64,000 bases of DNA from NCBI GenBank assembly GCA_002914805.1, contig JXTB01000026.1, positions 748,362-812,361 on the forward strand, given 5' to 3'. The stretch's first letter is position 1, and every line of letters begins with the position of its first letter. This document shows positions 39,655 through 52,387 of the stretch, piece after piece. Under the pieces are notes generated by a model that had not been told where the DNA came from, did no database searches, and saw only the letters and a program-made list of their open reading frames with translations. Origin of the DNA: Parasponia andersonii. Taxonomy: Eukaryota; Streptophyta; Magnoliopsida; Rosales; Cannabaceae. The position numbers and the translations under genes are program-made.

Positions 39655-42600
39655 AGATCCTTTTAGGATTTTGCTTGTGATATTTTGGTGTTTAAAAAGG
39701 GTTTTGGAAAAGTGTTTGACAAATACCTCATACATCACTTAGGAATTGGCTAAATATATTGTCTTTACTCTGATTTATTTCGAATCTTTTATTCATCTTC
39801 TAATAATATAACTCTGGTATTCTTGGGATGGTTATACCCTTAAATTCTAGTCTCAGAAGTGTAGAGAATGACACAAGACTAGTGAATTCTACTCTTGTTG
39901 AAAATTGCTCAGTTGAAATAGACATTCATCCTTGTACTCCTATGTTTATGATTGTGATAAGCTATGTGAACCTCATAGGTTCTAAAATAACAATTCAATG
40001 TCTTGTATCTTGATTGCATGACTTGACATTATTTGTGCTTATGGAGTTATGATTTGAATTTCTTAAAAATTGTTTATATGTGATTAATCTGTTTGAGTGC
40101 TTGATAAATCAATTCTATAATCTTGTACTTTTGGATGGTCATCACATATTGGTTTTTATTTTTATTCATGGATTGATATAATAATATAGACTTGGTTACA
40201 AATAAAAAGTTGTTCTTTTCCAGTCTTATCAAAATTTGATTTTCGTAAAGAAATTCTCGAATTAATAAAATTTGGTTAGAATTAATGTCGTATTAATTGA
40301 GTTTGAAACTTTTGGAAATTTGAAATTGACAATTTAGATCAGATACAATGTAGACCTTTGCCTTTTATCATTGCAGCATATTTACTTCTAGAGAAAATTT
40401 GAACAATTTGTAAAAAAAAAAAATGAATATGGATTAGGTAAAAGTAATTTATTATTCAAGGAATGTAGGATTCTAGAAATTTTTGGGCTATTAGAGATTT
40501 GAAGTTTGTCAATTTACTATATTATAAAGTCTGAATCTTTGTTTATACTAAATTTAGTTTTGGTACCAAAGTAATCTTAATTTACATTTGGCAGTATTAG
40601 TTGGAAAATATTTTAGGTCTAGGTAATCATTATGAACTAAAAGTTCCAAGTATTTTTCCTAATTTTGAACTTAAGAAAGGCTTAAGACATGATAAATTGG
40701 TTTGCAAATTCGAACTTGACAATTTTGGTTTTGAATGAGATAAGCAATTGCATTTGATCAATGAATTATCGTTATTTTCAATAGAACTACATACCTCTTA
40801 AATTTGAATAACAATTAGATATATGAAATTCATATTTTCAAGGATTGTGTCCTTTAAAGAGTAAAAGTATCACTTTGAGACTAAAGTTTACTAAATTATT
40901 AGTATTATAAAATTAAATAATTAATTTACTTAAAACTAGTTATGGTACTAGTGAGGCCTCATTGAAAATTTAGTGGTGTTAATTTAGGAATAAAGTTCCT
41001 AAATATTTTTCCTAGTTTTGAATATAGTAGATACTCTTACTGGAAATAAATATAAAATATCAATGGAAAATTTATGTGGTAATTTTTGGCAAAAAGTTTG
41101 TATTTTTTTTTAGGATCATTGGTGCAATTTAATGTGGTATGTATATAAAATTTTGAAAGTTTCTGCATATATCTCTAAAAGTCAAATTTGTAATATCTTG
41201 TTACAAGAATTTGGCAAAATAAAATTGATTAAGCTAACTTGTTTGGAACTTAGTATAAATGGAAAAATTTTATATTGTGAAAATCTAGTTTGGAAGTTTT
41301 GAAAAAAAAAATCTTATCGTAATGGCTTTAAGTACCTTGTTATTTAGATATGTTTATTCTTTCAAACCTCTTATTATGTGTGCGAGTTGTTTTATTGAGC
41401 TATACATGATTTTTTTTTTGAATAGATTGTAGAATCCTTATTGGTGAATTGATATTCGTTGATTAGTTAAGTCAAATTGGGTTGACTTTACTTTGTTGAT
41501 CTCAATTGGATAATTGAGAGCTTACATGGTTGATTTGATTTGATATCCTGATTATTGAGAACTCCTAATATCGGGAGCTTGGGGTGACATTTCATTGGAA
41601 TTTTTTTTTTATAAAATTGTTTTTGGTTTAAAATACTTAAGCCTTGGAGAGACTTAGGTGGTGCATAATTATACATGGTGTCTTCTTTGAAATAAAAATT
41701 TAAACTTATGAAACTTGGATTTTCAAAATAGGTAAAGGCTATGGATTGATATGCATCGATTTGAAGTTTAGTAAATCCTGAATATGCATATAAATGTGTT
41801 CTATTTTCTTTGAAATTAAAATTAGAATTTTGAACTCATGGAGTTGTGCATATTATAAATCAGTTGGCTACACGAAAAGATTATTTCCTATAACCATACT
41901 TTAAAAGATCGAGTGATGTTTTTTTAAAAAAATTATTACACTTGACATACTTTATTATTTCCTACAATACTTTATAGATTCTTCCCATTGTTAAAATACC
42001 ATTTAAAATTATCTTTAATAAAATTGTAGAGTGTGGTACCTCAAAATTATAAAGCTTAAAGAAAGCCTCACTTAAATATTACCTAAAGTTTTTCATTAAT
42101 AAAGAACTATGGGGAACAATTTGCATAACATGGTTTATCAACTAAAAGAAAATATGCTTTTGGATTTCTTAGAGAGACATGTTTGAAAATTACGGAAAAG
42201 TTTTGAAAATTTGAAGAAAATTTTTATTATGTTTAAATATGATTTAAAAGAAATTGACATGTTTTAAGTGCTTGATAGTTTAATTAGTAAATTATATATC
42301 AAGCGGGAGAAACTTCTTCTTGTCCTATTTATTTAACTTAGTAAGTGGAATTCGTGTGTTAGACATGAAATTAATTGATTGATGATGACAAGATTCAATC
42401 TTGTCAATGTATGCCCTCTTGATATTAATGAGTGAGTACTACTTGTGGTACTTTGCTTGTACTGACTTTTGGGAATTATTAGAGACTCTGGTTATAATAT
42501 GATATGGATTAGAGTCATCGCTAAGTTTATTAGTATTGAGTTCAGCTTGTAACTCATTACTTGATTTGAGATATATCTAAGCATCATTATGGTAGTATAA

Positions 42601-43960
42601 TTAATGGCATCGAGATTAGTTCACTCGTGAGTCTATATTAAGAGTTGTTGAACTCTTGTTATTATATTTAAAAATAAAAATAAAAAAGAATACTTGAAGT
42701 TCAGGTTTAGTTTACCTATGACTAAGGTAAGACTTTATCGTGAACTAGTGTAGTATTCTTATATACTCCTAACTTTATGTCGCATGTTTTTAAAAGTATT
42801 TTTGAAAAAAAAATTGTTTATGATTTTTAAAATGAAAGGAGGTTAGATAGGAGACTGGTTTCGTTGCAGAGACATCTTATTCTATTGGAACCTCATTTCT
42901 GGGGTATTGTAATATTGTTAATAATTTTGTTTGTATATTGGGTATTGAGTCATTTCTATATGACTTTCCCTTATACCAAAGATTTAGAAAGTCTTTATAG
43001 GCAAGTGACGATCTGGATTATTGTTATAATTCTATATTGGGCAAAGAGACTTGGAGAGTCTCTAGATTTAATTATGGTATGGGTTATTAGGGTATGATGT
43101 TACCTTAGGTAAAAGAATTAGGAAGCCTTTGGATAATATTTGTTACGTGGATACTTGCATTTTATATGCTTAGTTTGTAGTAATTTAATTGGTGGTATTT
43201 GTCATACTGTATACTTCTGTGTAAATGATTTCTTATTATGGAAGTTCTAGTCTTTTTCTTGACTAGAAATATTTGTAAACATAGTTATTACACGCTCGTT
43301 ATGAGGAATGGTAAATGACTTATGTCATTATATTCTTATTATCGTTTTGATCTCTAAACTCGTCTATCTTGTGTGTAGTGTAATACAAGTAAAATTGTTT
43401 CCATTTCAGACCCTATTAGGGTGCAATCTTGTGTTGATGAGAATCTTGTTAGAGTCTTTGGACTTTGTGATTATTTAGACCAAGTTTAACAACAAATAAT
43501 TGAATTATGCCAGTGTGTTATTCATCTGGTATGATCTGGGAGTGGTTTTATATGTACCTGACATTTAATCTGTTAGACTTATTTGGTGCCTAACAATCAG
43601 TATTTTGTGATCGAAGTCTTGTGTTTTTGACTTGTATTCCTGGTTAATGTTACTATTTCTTCCATTAATTGCCAACTTGGAGTCATCATCTCCTGTCTTG
43701 TGTCAAGGCCTTATGCCTGTTGATAAGTCATTTTGCAATTCTATGTCTCTTGTGTACATCCTTATCATATACCTTTGTATGGCATTAGTATATTGGCAAA
43801 ATCCTAACACCAAGTGAGAGGTGCATGATTCACACTTCTTAATTTAACCAGTATTTGATTTGCTACTCCTATACTTTATGACTTGTGGTTCACTCTTCTT
43901 TTAACTATTATCCACTATTGTTTTACTTACACTCCTATCGTGTTTGAATTTCGGGACGAA
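39655..43960. other. Non-coding interior of the LARD-like element
   Basis: About 4.3 kb of uniformly AT-rich sequence. Only short chance frames occur and none resembles gag, protease, reverse transcriptase, RNase H or integrase. The plus strand is rich in TTTGGAAATTTGAAATTGACAA-like phrases that recur in diverged form (for example near 40310, 40490 and 40710), hinting at internal short repeats. Confidence 0.6.
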
Positions 43961-43981
43961 ATTCTTTTAAGGAGAGAAGGA

Positions 43982-45271
43982 TGTAAAACTCGTTAAATTT
44001 TCAATGGGTATTTTCATCTTATGAACAAATTTATTTTAAAAAAACATTTAAAATTCAAATTTTTGGTAAAAATGTGAAAGGTTACAAAAGAAAGACAAAA
44101 TTGAAAAATTAAAGGACAATTTTGAAAGAAAAATTAAAGTCCAAGGACTTATGTGCAATTTTTTAAAACATTGCACTGTCCTTTAAGGAGCTGACACATA
44201 GCCAGCTCATTTCATCCCTCTTAATTTCTCTCTCCTCTCCCGATTCTCTCTCTACTCTAGCCAGCAAAAACACTGATTTCTGGCAAAAGTTCAGCGAAGC
44301 TCTTCTCGACGTCGATGAGGGCCACCACTGGTTAGAAACAAAAGCTCAGCCTCAGACGAACTGTGCACTGCCACTTGTAGCCCTGCCAGAGCTCTGTATC
44401 GCCAGAAAAAGCCGAAAAATTCCATGGCTTCCCAAGCTCGGCGATGCCGATTCTAGTGACATTTCGCCGTGAAAAAGGTTGGATTTGATTCGTCTCATCA
44501 CGATCTTCAATATGGTATATATGTCTTAACTCAATATTGCTTGGATTGAATTTTGCGATTTTTGTCAATTTTGAGCTATTTTAGTTTTATATTGAAAATT
44601 TTGAATCCGACTGTTAGATAGTAGAATAAACCTCATATTTGTGATGTACTCGTGAAAACAAAACTTTTGATATATATTGTCTATATTTGGTGACGTGCAA
44701 GAAAATCTACATCTAACGGCCTAGATCGTCTCGTTTTGTGTCCTGTAGGCCCGAGTTCAGCCTGAGTCCGAATTGATCAAAATTTACGTCTAACTTAGTA
44801 CTTTTGGGTGCTTTGAATTCAGTGGTGAAATCCGTTTCATAATATGAAGCTCCAATTTAAAATCGAATTTTCAAATCTATCAATGAAAGGTTCGAAAATG
44901 ACGCTCGACCTTGCAAACGACGTGCAAACGATGCCAAACTTTCTCCACAGTCCCGTAGCATTATTTGGACACTCAATTGAGGTAGAGATTCAATTACCTT
45001 ATTTTATACATATTTTAATTTAAAATTTTCATTATAGCTATATTTGTGAAAAATCATGAATAAAATGATATTTCGATAAACTATTGGAAGATCTTGGATT
45101 ATTCTGGAATTGAACATCTTGGATTATTCTGGAATTGAACTTTGTGACTTTTACACATATTTATAAAATCATGATTTATGGGTGATTTAGCGAATTTTCT
45201 ACCCAATGTGCAGTGAATTCCAGAATAATGTCAAGTGAAGTTTTAAAACACTGTTTAATTATGTATTGCAT
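43982..45271 (+). repeat. 3' LTR of the LARD-like element, truncated
   Basis: It aligns with 37303-38580 along its length, including the closing GTGAATTCCAGAATAATGTC segment, then similarity stops abruptly near 45271 where a different repeat-rich block begins. The missing LTR remainder is not found further right. Confidence 0.8.
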
Positions 45272-47520
45272 AATTTTTTATCGTTGTACGTATGATTTTT
45301 GTAGTGCTAAATATGATTTCTGTGGTGGTATATTTTATTATTGTTCTCCGATTTTTGTTGATGAAGATATTAAGTATTGGTATATATTATTTTTGTCATG
45401 CTATATTGTATTTCTATTGTGTAGTTATTGTTGATATAGATGTTCATTATTCTCTTATTTAGTTCATATATTTATGTTCGTAGTATATATGATTTTTGTA
45501 GTGGTATATATATACTTTTTTTCCGGTTGTATAGCATATGTTGTTTTGTTTTTTATTGATGAAGATGCTCAGTATTCTAGTTTTCTCTTATTTTGTTCTT
45601 ATATTCTTAGTCTTAGTATATATGATTTTTGTTATGGTATAGGGTTTTCCTATTATGTGGTTATTGTAAATGAACACGTTAATTATTTTTGTTATTTAGT
45701 TCATATATTTTTTGACATAGTATATATGATTTTTGTAGTAGTATATATGATTCATGTTCTATGATTATTTGTAATGAACATTTTAAGTTTTATAGTTGAA
45801 ATATGTCTTTGTTCAATCTTATTCATATGCTTACGTACCTCGTGTGTAGAATCATATACCTAATTTATTTTTTTACACACTTGTTGTAATTATTATATTT
45901 TTCTTATTTGTTAAAGAGCAAGTTGGATTTTGTTAAAGAGTAAGTTGTTCTTCCACCTATAATTAAGAAAGCCAGTATTAGCAGACCAAAAAGAAAAAGA
46001 AGAAAATGAAGTGTGGTTGATACAAACAATTGGACCATAATTTAAAAACTTACATAAATCCAATTCCTACGAAATTATGTATTATGAATAGGATAAAAAG
46101 TTATAGAGATTATTATTTTTATTTTTTTTGGTATTGGGTAGTAGTTTGTGTTCTTTTGAAATGAAGGATTTTTTTTTTTCATATTTTAGTATATTAATTT
46201 TTAGTCTTGGTATATGAAAATGTGGTATATGAGGTTATATACTAAATTTATTACTCGAGATTGTGAATATTATTATTTTATTTCTAAGTATTCTTACAAT
46301 TTTTGATATATTATTATCTTGTCTTAGTATATAGAAATTTTGTCATGGTATATGAGGTTATATACCAGATTTACTTATTGCTATATTGCCGAATTTCTTT
46401 TATATTGGTAGTAGGAAAAGCAATTATTATATAATATATATATACCAAATTATATATGAACCTATATACTATTTTTGAAATCTTATAAAGCATTAAAAGA
46501 AAGTTACGTACAATTTTTGAGTTGAATTATGGTATATGAATAAATAGATCATATTCAAATTCTTATGAACGATTAAGAAAAACTTATATACTATTTCTGA
46601 GGTGACTTATGATATATGAACATAAATACTGCGTTCAAATTCTTATGAGCCATGAAAAAAAAATATATGTATCATTTTCTGAATTAAGCTAAGTTTGTCC
46701 TAGTGTCTTGGTACACATATCATGTCATAGTATTTGAACATAAAGAAAATCTTATCTAACTAATTCAAAAAGTTATATATCATATAGAAAAAAATAGTTT
46801 TTTTTTTCAATATACGTTATCATTTATAATCAGTTTTAGCATTTTTTTTAATTACACAAGTTTACTTCACATAGTGATTTAATTAGAAATATGTAATTAA
46901 CAGTTAATATTATTAAAATAAATCATATAAAAATTATGAAACAAGGACAAAATTTTTCAATATTCATTATCTAATTCATAATTTAAAATATCAAATACAA
47001 TTATTTTTGTCAAACAATAAAACCATATTATTTCCTAAACCAAACAAAACCATATATTCTACATCAATTTTACATTTCTCTTTCTATATCACTTGTGCAT
47101 CCTCTTCTAATCTTGTTTTCAGCCTAGTGATAAAATTTGATAGCTATCTTTTATCGACATAATATTGTTTTCTTTTGCGTTACTTCTTTTAAGTTTACAT
47201 CCATCATCAATGTCTTTGTCCTTTTGATGACAAACATTCCACATTCAGTTCTGTTTCCATGAAAGAAACTATCAGATTTTACAAATCATGTACCAAGTAT
47301 TAAACATCATATACCACTATCAAAGTAACATATACCATGATAAAGTATCAGATAAAAATTAGAAGTCATATACCAAGCATTAAACATCATATACCCCGGT
47401 CAAATTGGCATATACCATGGTAAAGTATTAAACAATCTTTATATGTCGTATACCAAGCGTTAGAAGTCATTTACATAGTCATTTTCAAGTTCCAGGGGCA
47501 ATATGTGCACACATATTTTT
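45272..47520. repeat. GTATATGA-motif block, possible DNA transposon with subterminal repeats
   Basis: The left two-thirds contain many plus-strand GTATATGA/GGTATATGA words (for example AGTATATATGATTTTTGT three times at 45480-45740, and GGTATATGAGGTTATATAC twice near 46210-46360). The right end (47280-47460) carries the same word in reverse orientation, TCATATACC/CATATACCATG, at least six times. Opposite motif orientation at the two ends is typical of subterminal repeats of hAT, CACTA or MULE elements. It starts exactly where the LARD 3' LTR stops. No clear terminal inverted repeats or target duplication were found. Open frames here are low-complexity. Confidence 0.45.
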
Positions 47521-47525
47521 ATACT

Positions 47526-49271
47526 TGTTGGGAAATTAAGATTTCAATCTTATTCATTCTTATTTTGAAGATAACAAACATTTGATTTAGTACTAATGAT
47601 TTAACTTAACTATGTAGTGAAATGGTATTAAAGTTCTACCTCAAGTTAATCAAGGAATCAAGCTTGAAAATGGATGCATATGGACATATTAGAATCAAAC
47701 TTGAAGATGAATAATCAAGATACAAGATCGTGTCTAGATAGATTATATTCATATTTAGTCTCGTATTTGATTTAGTTCATTGCACATAAATTCTCTTTGC
47801 ATTGGCTCATACTTTTCAAAAGAGTTTTTAAACTATCTTAAGCTTAAAATGGTTATTTTATCATAGAAGTTTGAAAATAGAATATAATGATCTCTTTGAA
47901 TGAGAAAATATTCTTTAAAACATGATTTCTTAAAGTTAAACAAGTTGTAAATATATTTGAAATCATGATTATTTGAAATAGGCTAAAAGAAGATTTTCTA
48001 TTTGCAAACAAGAATGTGTTTTAGGATGAACATTTTCTAAATTATTGTTAAATATTTTTGTGAAACTAAAACAAGTTTGCAATAGCCAAAATATTCTTGT
48101 CAAATTGATTTATAATGTTTTTAAAGTGTTTAAAACAAGTTTAGAAGTCAGTTTTTGAAAAACGCCAAAAGCTGTTAAAATCTGAAAAAATGTCAAAATC
48201 CTGTCAGAATCTGAAATATAACCAGAACAGTGATTTTGGTCAACCAAAATATGATTTTGGTCGACCAAATAGTGATTTTTGGTCGACCACTTTTTAGACT
48301 AGTAGCCAGAAATGACCGTTGAAGCTGAACTGATGTGTCAAACTCCAACGGCTATATTTTTGGTCGACCAGCGTTAATTTTGGTCGACCAAACATTTGGC
48401 AGAAAGCTAATAACGGCTAGTTTTCTTATATATCTATATATAGAGCCTTATTTGATGTCATTTAACATAAGAGCGTGAACTTAAATTGATATTCATCTAC
48501 TCTTAAAGTGTCTTAGCTTATTTTCACATCAATTACACTTTCAAATCATATTGAGCCAATTTTAGAGCATCTATAGTGCATTGTTCTCAAATCTTCTAAG
48601 CCAAAATTGTATTAATTACTTTATGAGGAGAATTTATGAGTGAGTGTTCACTCTTGTTTATTGAATGACCATTGAGTGTGAGGTGAGGTTGCCACCAGAT
48701 TCATAAACAACCCGATTTAGGTGAGGTTATCACTGGAGTCATAAACAATCTGTGAGTTGGTGAGATTAGTACCATTGTCTAAACAATCCGTATAGGTGAG
48801 GTTGTCACTAGAGTCAAAACAATCTGAGGTTAGGCGTGATAGAGCTGGAGTCAAGACTATTGTAAAGGTTAGGGTGTGCCTAAGAAGAATTCACTCCGTT
48901 TGTAAAAGGGTCGGTCAAGCCTATAATCTTGATCCGATAGTGGAAAGCTCAAAGCAAGTTACCGAAAGTCGGAAACGTAGGCAAACCGTCGTGTTGTCGA
49001 ACCTCGTAAAAACCGAGTTTGCACTTTCTCTGTCCCTACACTCTTTACTTTATTGCAAGCTATTTAATTAAGTGTTTAATATTTAGTGTGCTTAATATAC
49101 TTGCTGTTATTGCTTTATGTTTGGCTTTATTGTTGATTTAGTTAAAAAGTTTTAAAATAGTGGTCTATAGTTTTGAATAGTTGAAAAGTTTATTAAAACG
49201 TTTTAAAACCCAATTCACCTCCCCTCTTGAGTTATCAATTTTGGGCTAACAATAGCTAACAATACTGAATT
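47526..49271 (+). mobile_element. Solo LTR, SIRE/Maximus-type Copia
   Basis: 1,746 bp, starts TGTTGGG and ends GCTAACA, flanked by ATACT on both sides (47521-47525 and 49272-49276). The 3' part ends with a CACCTCCCCTCTTGAG phrase, which by memory is typical of SIRE/Maximus LTR ends (usually AATTCACCCCCCCTCTTG). The repeated GGTGAGGTT...CACT...AACAATC phrases (48680-48830) are internal LTR repeats. No internal region is present, so it is a solo LTR. The open frame at 48796-49071 lies inside the LTR and is not a gene. Confidence 0.85.
48233..48392. repeat. Cluster of TTGGTCGACCAA palindromes within the solo LTR
   Basis: Five copies of a GGTCGACC-centred (one GGTCAACC) palindrome occur at about 48233-48250, 48254-48270, 48276-48291, 48358-48371 and 48377-48392. 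They are spaced about 20 bp in two groups. Confidence 0.9.
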
Positions 49272-49350
49272 TTACTCCTTTTTGTTATTAGCTGTTTAAT
49301 TCTCGACCTATACTTTGTAATTAAAAGTCCTTTTTAAAAAAAATACAAAA

Positions 49351-50106
49351 AATTTCTTTTGGATAGGCCCTTTAAAGATTTTTCTTAGGCACCAAACAAT
49401 CACATGAAACCAAACTAACAAATTTTCTACAAACATTTTACAGTTGTTACAGCATATTCTTGATCAATTAAGACAGTTTAATTTGTCTCTATTACACACA
49501 AGATTTGGCTCTCTTTTTTAAAAATATTATCTTTAATGATTTACACAAATCAATTATTTAAATTTCCGTTCTTCAAATTGAAATATATAGACAAAACCCG
49601 CGTGATATTCAGATATTCAAAGAAGTTTAAGAGCAATATAACTAAGCTTCTTTACTTATTTGTTTTAGTATATTCTAACAAACATATATTCCGATAAATA
49701 GTGTCGTGACATATTGTCCATATCAATATTTGCAAATACTGCCACATCACCTATAACTACTGCAGGGAGGACTATTCCGCTAATTAAATGCAATGATAAT
49801 ACTTAAATATGATACTAAAACATAACTGAATTCGTGTTTTGAAAAAAATAAAATAAAATAAAGAGGATTGGACGGCATAAAGAATACAAATATAATCATT
49901 CGGTGGATATATTCCTCCTAATACGTCTTTTAAAAGGGAGAATTACGTAAACTAACAACTTCCATTTTTTATTAATATTATTATAACGTCACACCACGTG
50001 GACGAAAAACTATCAAGATGTTGAGGCACATTTTACTTCCAATAACGCAAAACTACAGAATATTCCTTAATTTACCATCAAAGTCCTTGGACTGTTAAAC
50101 AATGCG
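49351..50106. repeat. Upstream-module copy 1 (duplicate of 52388-53074)
   Basis: It shares with the second copy, in the same order and orientation, TTCTTGATCAATTAAGACAG, TTTCCGTTCTTCAAATTG, ACTGCAGG, ACCACGTGGACG, TTTTACTTCCAATAACGCAA and TTGGACTGTTAAACAAT. It carries a G-box CACGTG at 49995-50000. No gene follows it directly. Confidence 0.85.
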
Positions 50107-50942
50107 TATGTAAAAATGTATATACTATGATTAATGAATTTATAATTTTCGTTGATTAATAATTACTTAAATTGAATCATTTAATATGAAAACAAATTAT
50201 TATTTTTATCAATTAAATTATTTTTTATAATTCAAATAACTTAATTATTTAAAATTAGCTTTTTTTTTATTTTTATATACCCACACAGACAAAATAAAAC
50301 AATTAAAACAAAATTGTATAAGCATTTTTTGCGTCGGCGGGGGTTTTAAAAATTGTTGCAAATACATTTTACCAATATTAATGCATCTGCAAAAGGTTGA
50401 CAAATTTAAAAAATTAGGTCAGCCTTTGCTAACGCGTGGTCCTCTTACTCTTGTAATGTGTCGATGAATGGGATTTATGTCGACGTACGCATTTCGTGTC
50501 CACATCGGCAAGTTGCTTTAAAAGACGGGGTTTCACCGAAACGCCTTACAGATGCATTTTGCACCTTCAATTATTGACGGACATGTTCGGGTGAGTGGCA
50601 AAATGTCTGTTTGTTGTGGTGAAATAAGGGGGTTAACACAAAGTGGTAGACTAAAACTTGAAAAATAATGTTAAATTGTAATCTGAATCAATATGAGAAA
50701 CTTCATCGACTTATATAGGACAAAGGCTAAACGTGTTCTTTTATTGTTACGTATTTTATAGTTTAATAGATTACCATAATCTCCAGCACTGCTCTCTCTT
50801 TAGCCAAATAAGTAATTGCTAAAAGCCTTAATAACAGGGGGTTACAAAATATTCTAGGTGGATCTATTAACACCCATCTGTCTGTTCATCCCACACATTA
50901 TTACAAAAATAGCCTTTAATGAAATTACTCTTTAAATAAAAT

Positions 50943-50961
50943 ATATATATATATATATATT
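50943..50961. repeat. (AT)n microsatellite
   Basis: About ten AT units visible directly. Confidence 0.9.
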
Positions 50962-51934
50962 CTAGAGGAAAAAAAGAGTTCTCTTCACACACTTCTTATC
51001 TCTAAACATTTAAAAAAAAATCCAATATTCCCCCTTTTCTGAAACTACATTTAACCCAAAAAAATAACAATCAAAATAAGATAATGAACAACTTTCAAAA
51101 AAAAAAATAATTATGAACAAAGATTCAAGAAATAAACAAAAGCATTATCGTTCATCTACTTTTTATCTCTAACCTTCTATAGTGTCCATCTAACGATAAA
51201 AATGTAAACTATTAACATTTTCAAAAACATTGTTATTCTAGCTTTCTTTTTCTTTTTCATTTTTTTTTTTTTTTTGTTGCTATGTGTAATTATTTCCAGA
51301 TTTTGTTAATTGTTTTTCTTTTCGGAGACTCCCATATCTGAACGTTGTTCACTTTTATTCCCTTTTACTGTTTATTTGCTAGAGAGCATCTTGTTTCGAT
51401 TTTCAGTTACCATTTCCTTTATTTGCACATTTTGGACTTGGAAAAAAGAGAGTTGAGTTGTGTACGGATCAAAGAAGATGAAAACAGACGAAGTTGGGAA
51501 CTAGTGGGAGTGCAGGTAGGAAATGAAAATAGAAAATTAAATTAAGGAGTGATTTAGGAATAACAAGCTGTACAATAAGTAGGAATTAATTTTTAAATTT
51601 AAATAAAGATGGTGATTATTTTACAATATTAGTGTGGGGAGAGTAGACATAGATGACAATAAAACCACTATCTACTATCATATTTCAAAATTCAAATCTT
51701 TTATTATATATTTACCTTTTTTTTTGCATTATCAATATCATTTATTACTCTAAAGTTTCTATTAATTAAAAGCAAAAGTCCTGTTTTTTAGGCTATAAAC
51801 GTATTAGAAAGTACTATTTTTCCGGCAACTCTACTTTACACACCTTGCAGATTTTTCAACGGAAAAATTTCTCTTTCTTTAAACTCCATACTACATTCTT
51901 TGCTCAAGATTTCTTCTACAAGTTTATAGCACAG

Positions 51935-51936
<2 letters not shown>

Positions 51937-51976
<40 letters not shown>
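51937..51976. repeat. (AT)n microsatellite
   Basis: About 20 uninterrupted AT units. Confidence 0.95.
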
Positions 51977-51978
<2 letters not shown>

Positions 51979-52261
51979 ATGAGAGGAAAGGAAATTATTT
52001 ATAGAAAACAATGGGTAAAAGCCCTTTGAATGGCTTTAATCTGAAGAAACAATATGTTTTTTGCCATCAAATCTCTATATTATATATTTTTTATTCATTT
52101 TTTTCCAATTCGTTAGTTACTATATGTTTTGAATTTTACATTAGTTATTGTTTTTGCTCTGTCTATTTGATTTCTTTAAGGGATGTACTGTTTTGTTTTG
52201 TTGTTTTCCGATGATATAAGAGAGTGGTCTTTTTTTAACCCTAATAGAATGGGAAAGAAAT

Positions 52262-52340
52262 TGAGTAGTAATAGGTATTTTTTCTTAATTTATAATAAAT
52301 TGAGGTTATTAGTTAATTTCATTTTTATTTTTTAAAAAAA
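52262..52340 (+). mobile_element. Truncated SINE 3' end
   Basis: The text AGTAATAGGTATTTT, TTTTAATAAA-like and TGAGGTTATTAGTTAA followed by an A-rich tail matches the 3' half of the tRNA-derived SINE at 56185-56380. The promoter half is absent. Confidence 0.45.
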
Positions 52341-52387
52341 AAAGAGTGATTTTGTTTTCCTCTTTAATGAAATTCTTTTTTTTTAAT

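Larger units (their letters stand above)
37303..45271 (+). mobile_element. Large non-autonomous LTR element (LARD-like)
   Basis: The 5' LTR is 37303-39628 (starts TGTAAAACC, ends CGTGATA). It is followed by a tRNA-Met-like primer site (about 39633-39650, TGTATTAGCGCCT). A typical gypsy 3' end follows: TTTCGGGACGAAATTCTTTT and a polypurine tract GGAGAGAAGGA just before the 3' LTR at 43982. The 3' LTR matches the first about 1.28 kb of the 5' LTR and is cut off near 45271. The interior (39.65-43.96 kb, about 4.3 kb) shows no gag or pol similarity in any frame I could read. This fits a LARD-type element mobilised by a relative, possibly the chromovirus family at 3.9-10.5 kb. LTR divergence looks like 12-15%, so it is older than the Tat element. 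Confidence 0.75.

Noticed and set aside
45213-45764. Two hydrophobic plus-strand frames that could suggest membrane proteins
   Set aside because: Their Tyr/Phe/Ile-rich composition results from the TATATGATTTTTGT-type repeats; no conserved protein pattern.
48796-49071. 91-codon plus-strand frame
   Set aside because: It lies within the SIRE/Maximus-type solo LTR and reflects LTR sequence conserved in that family, not a protein.
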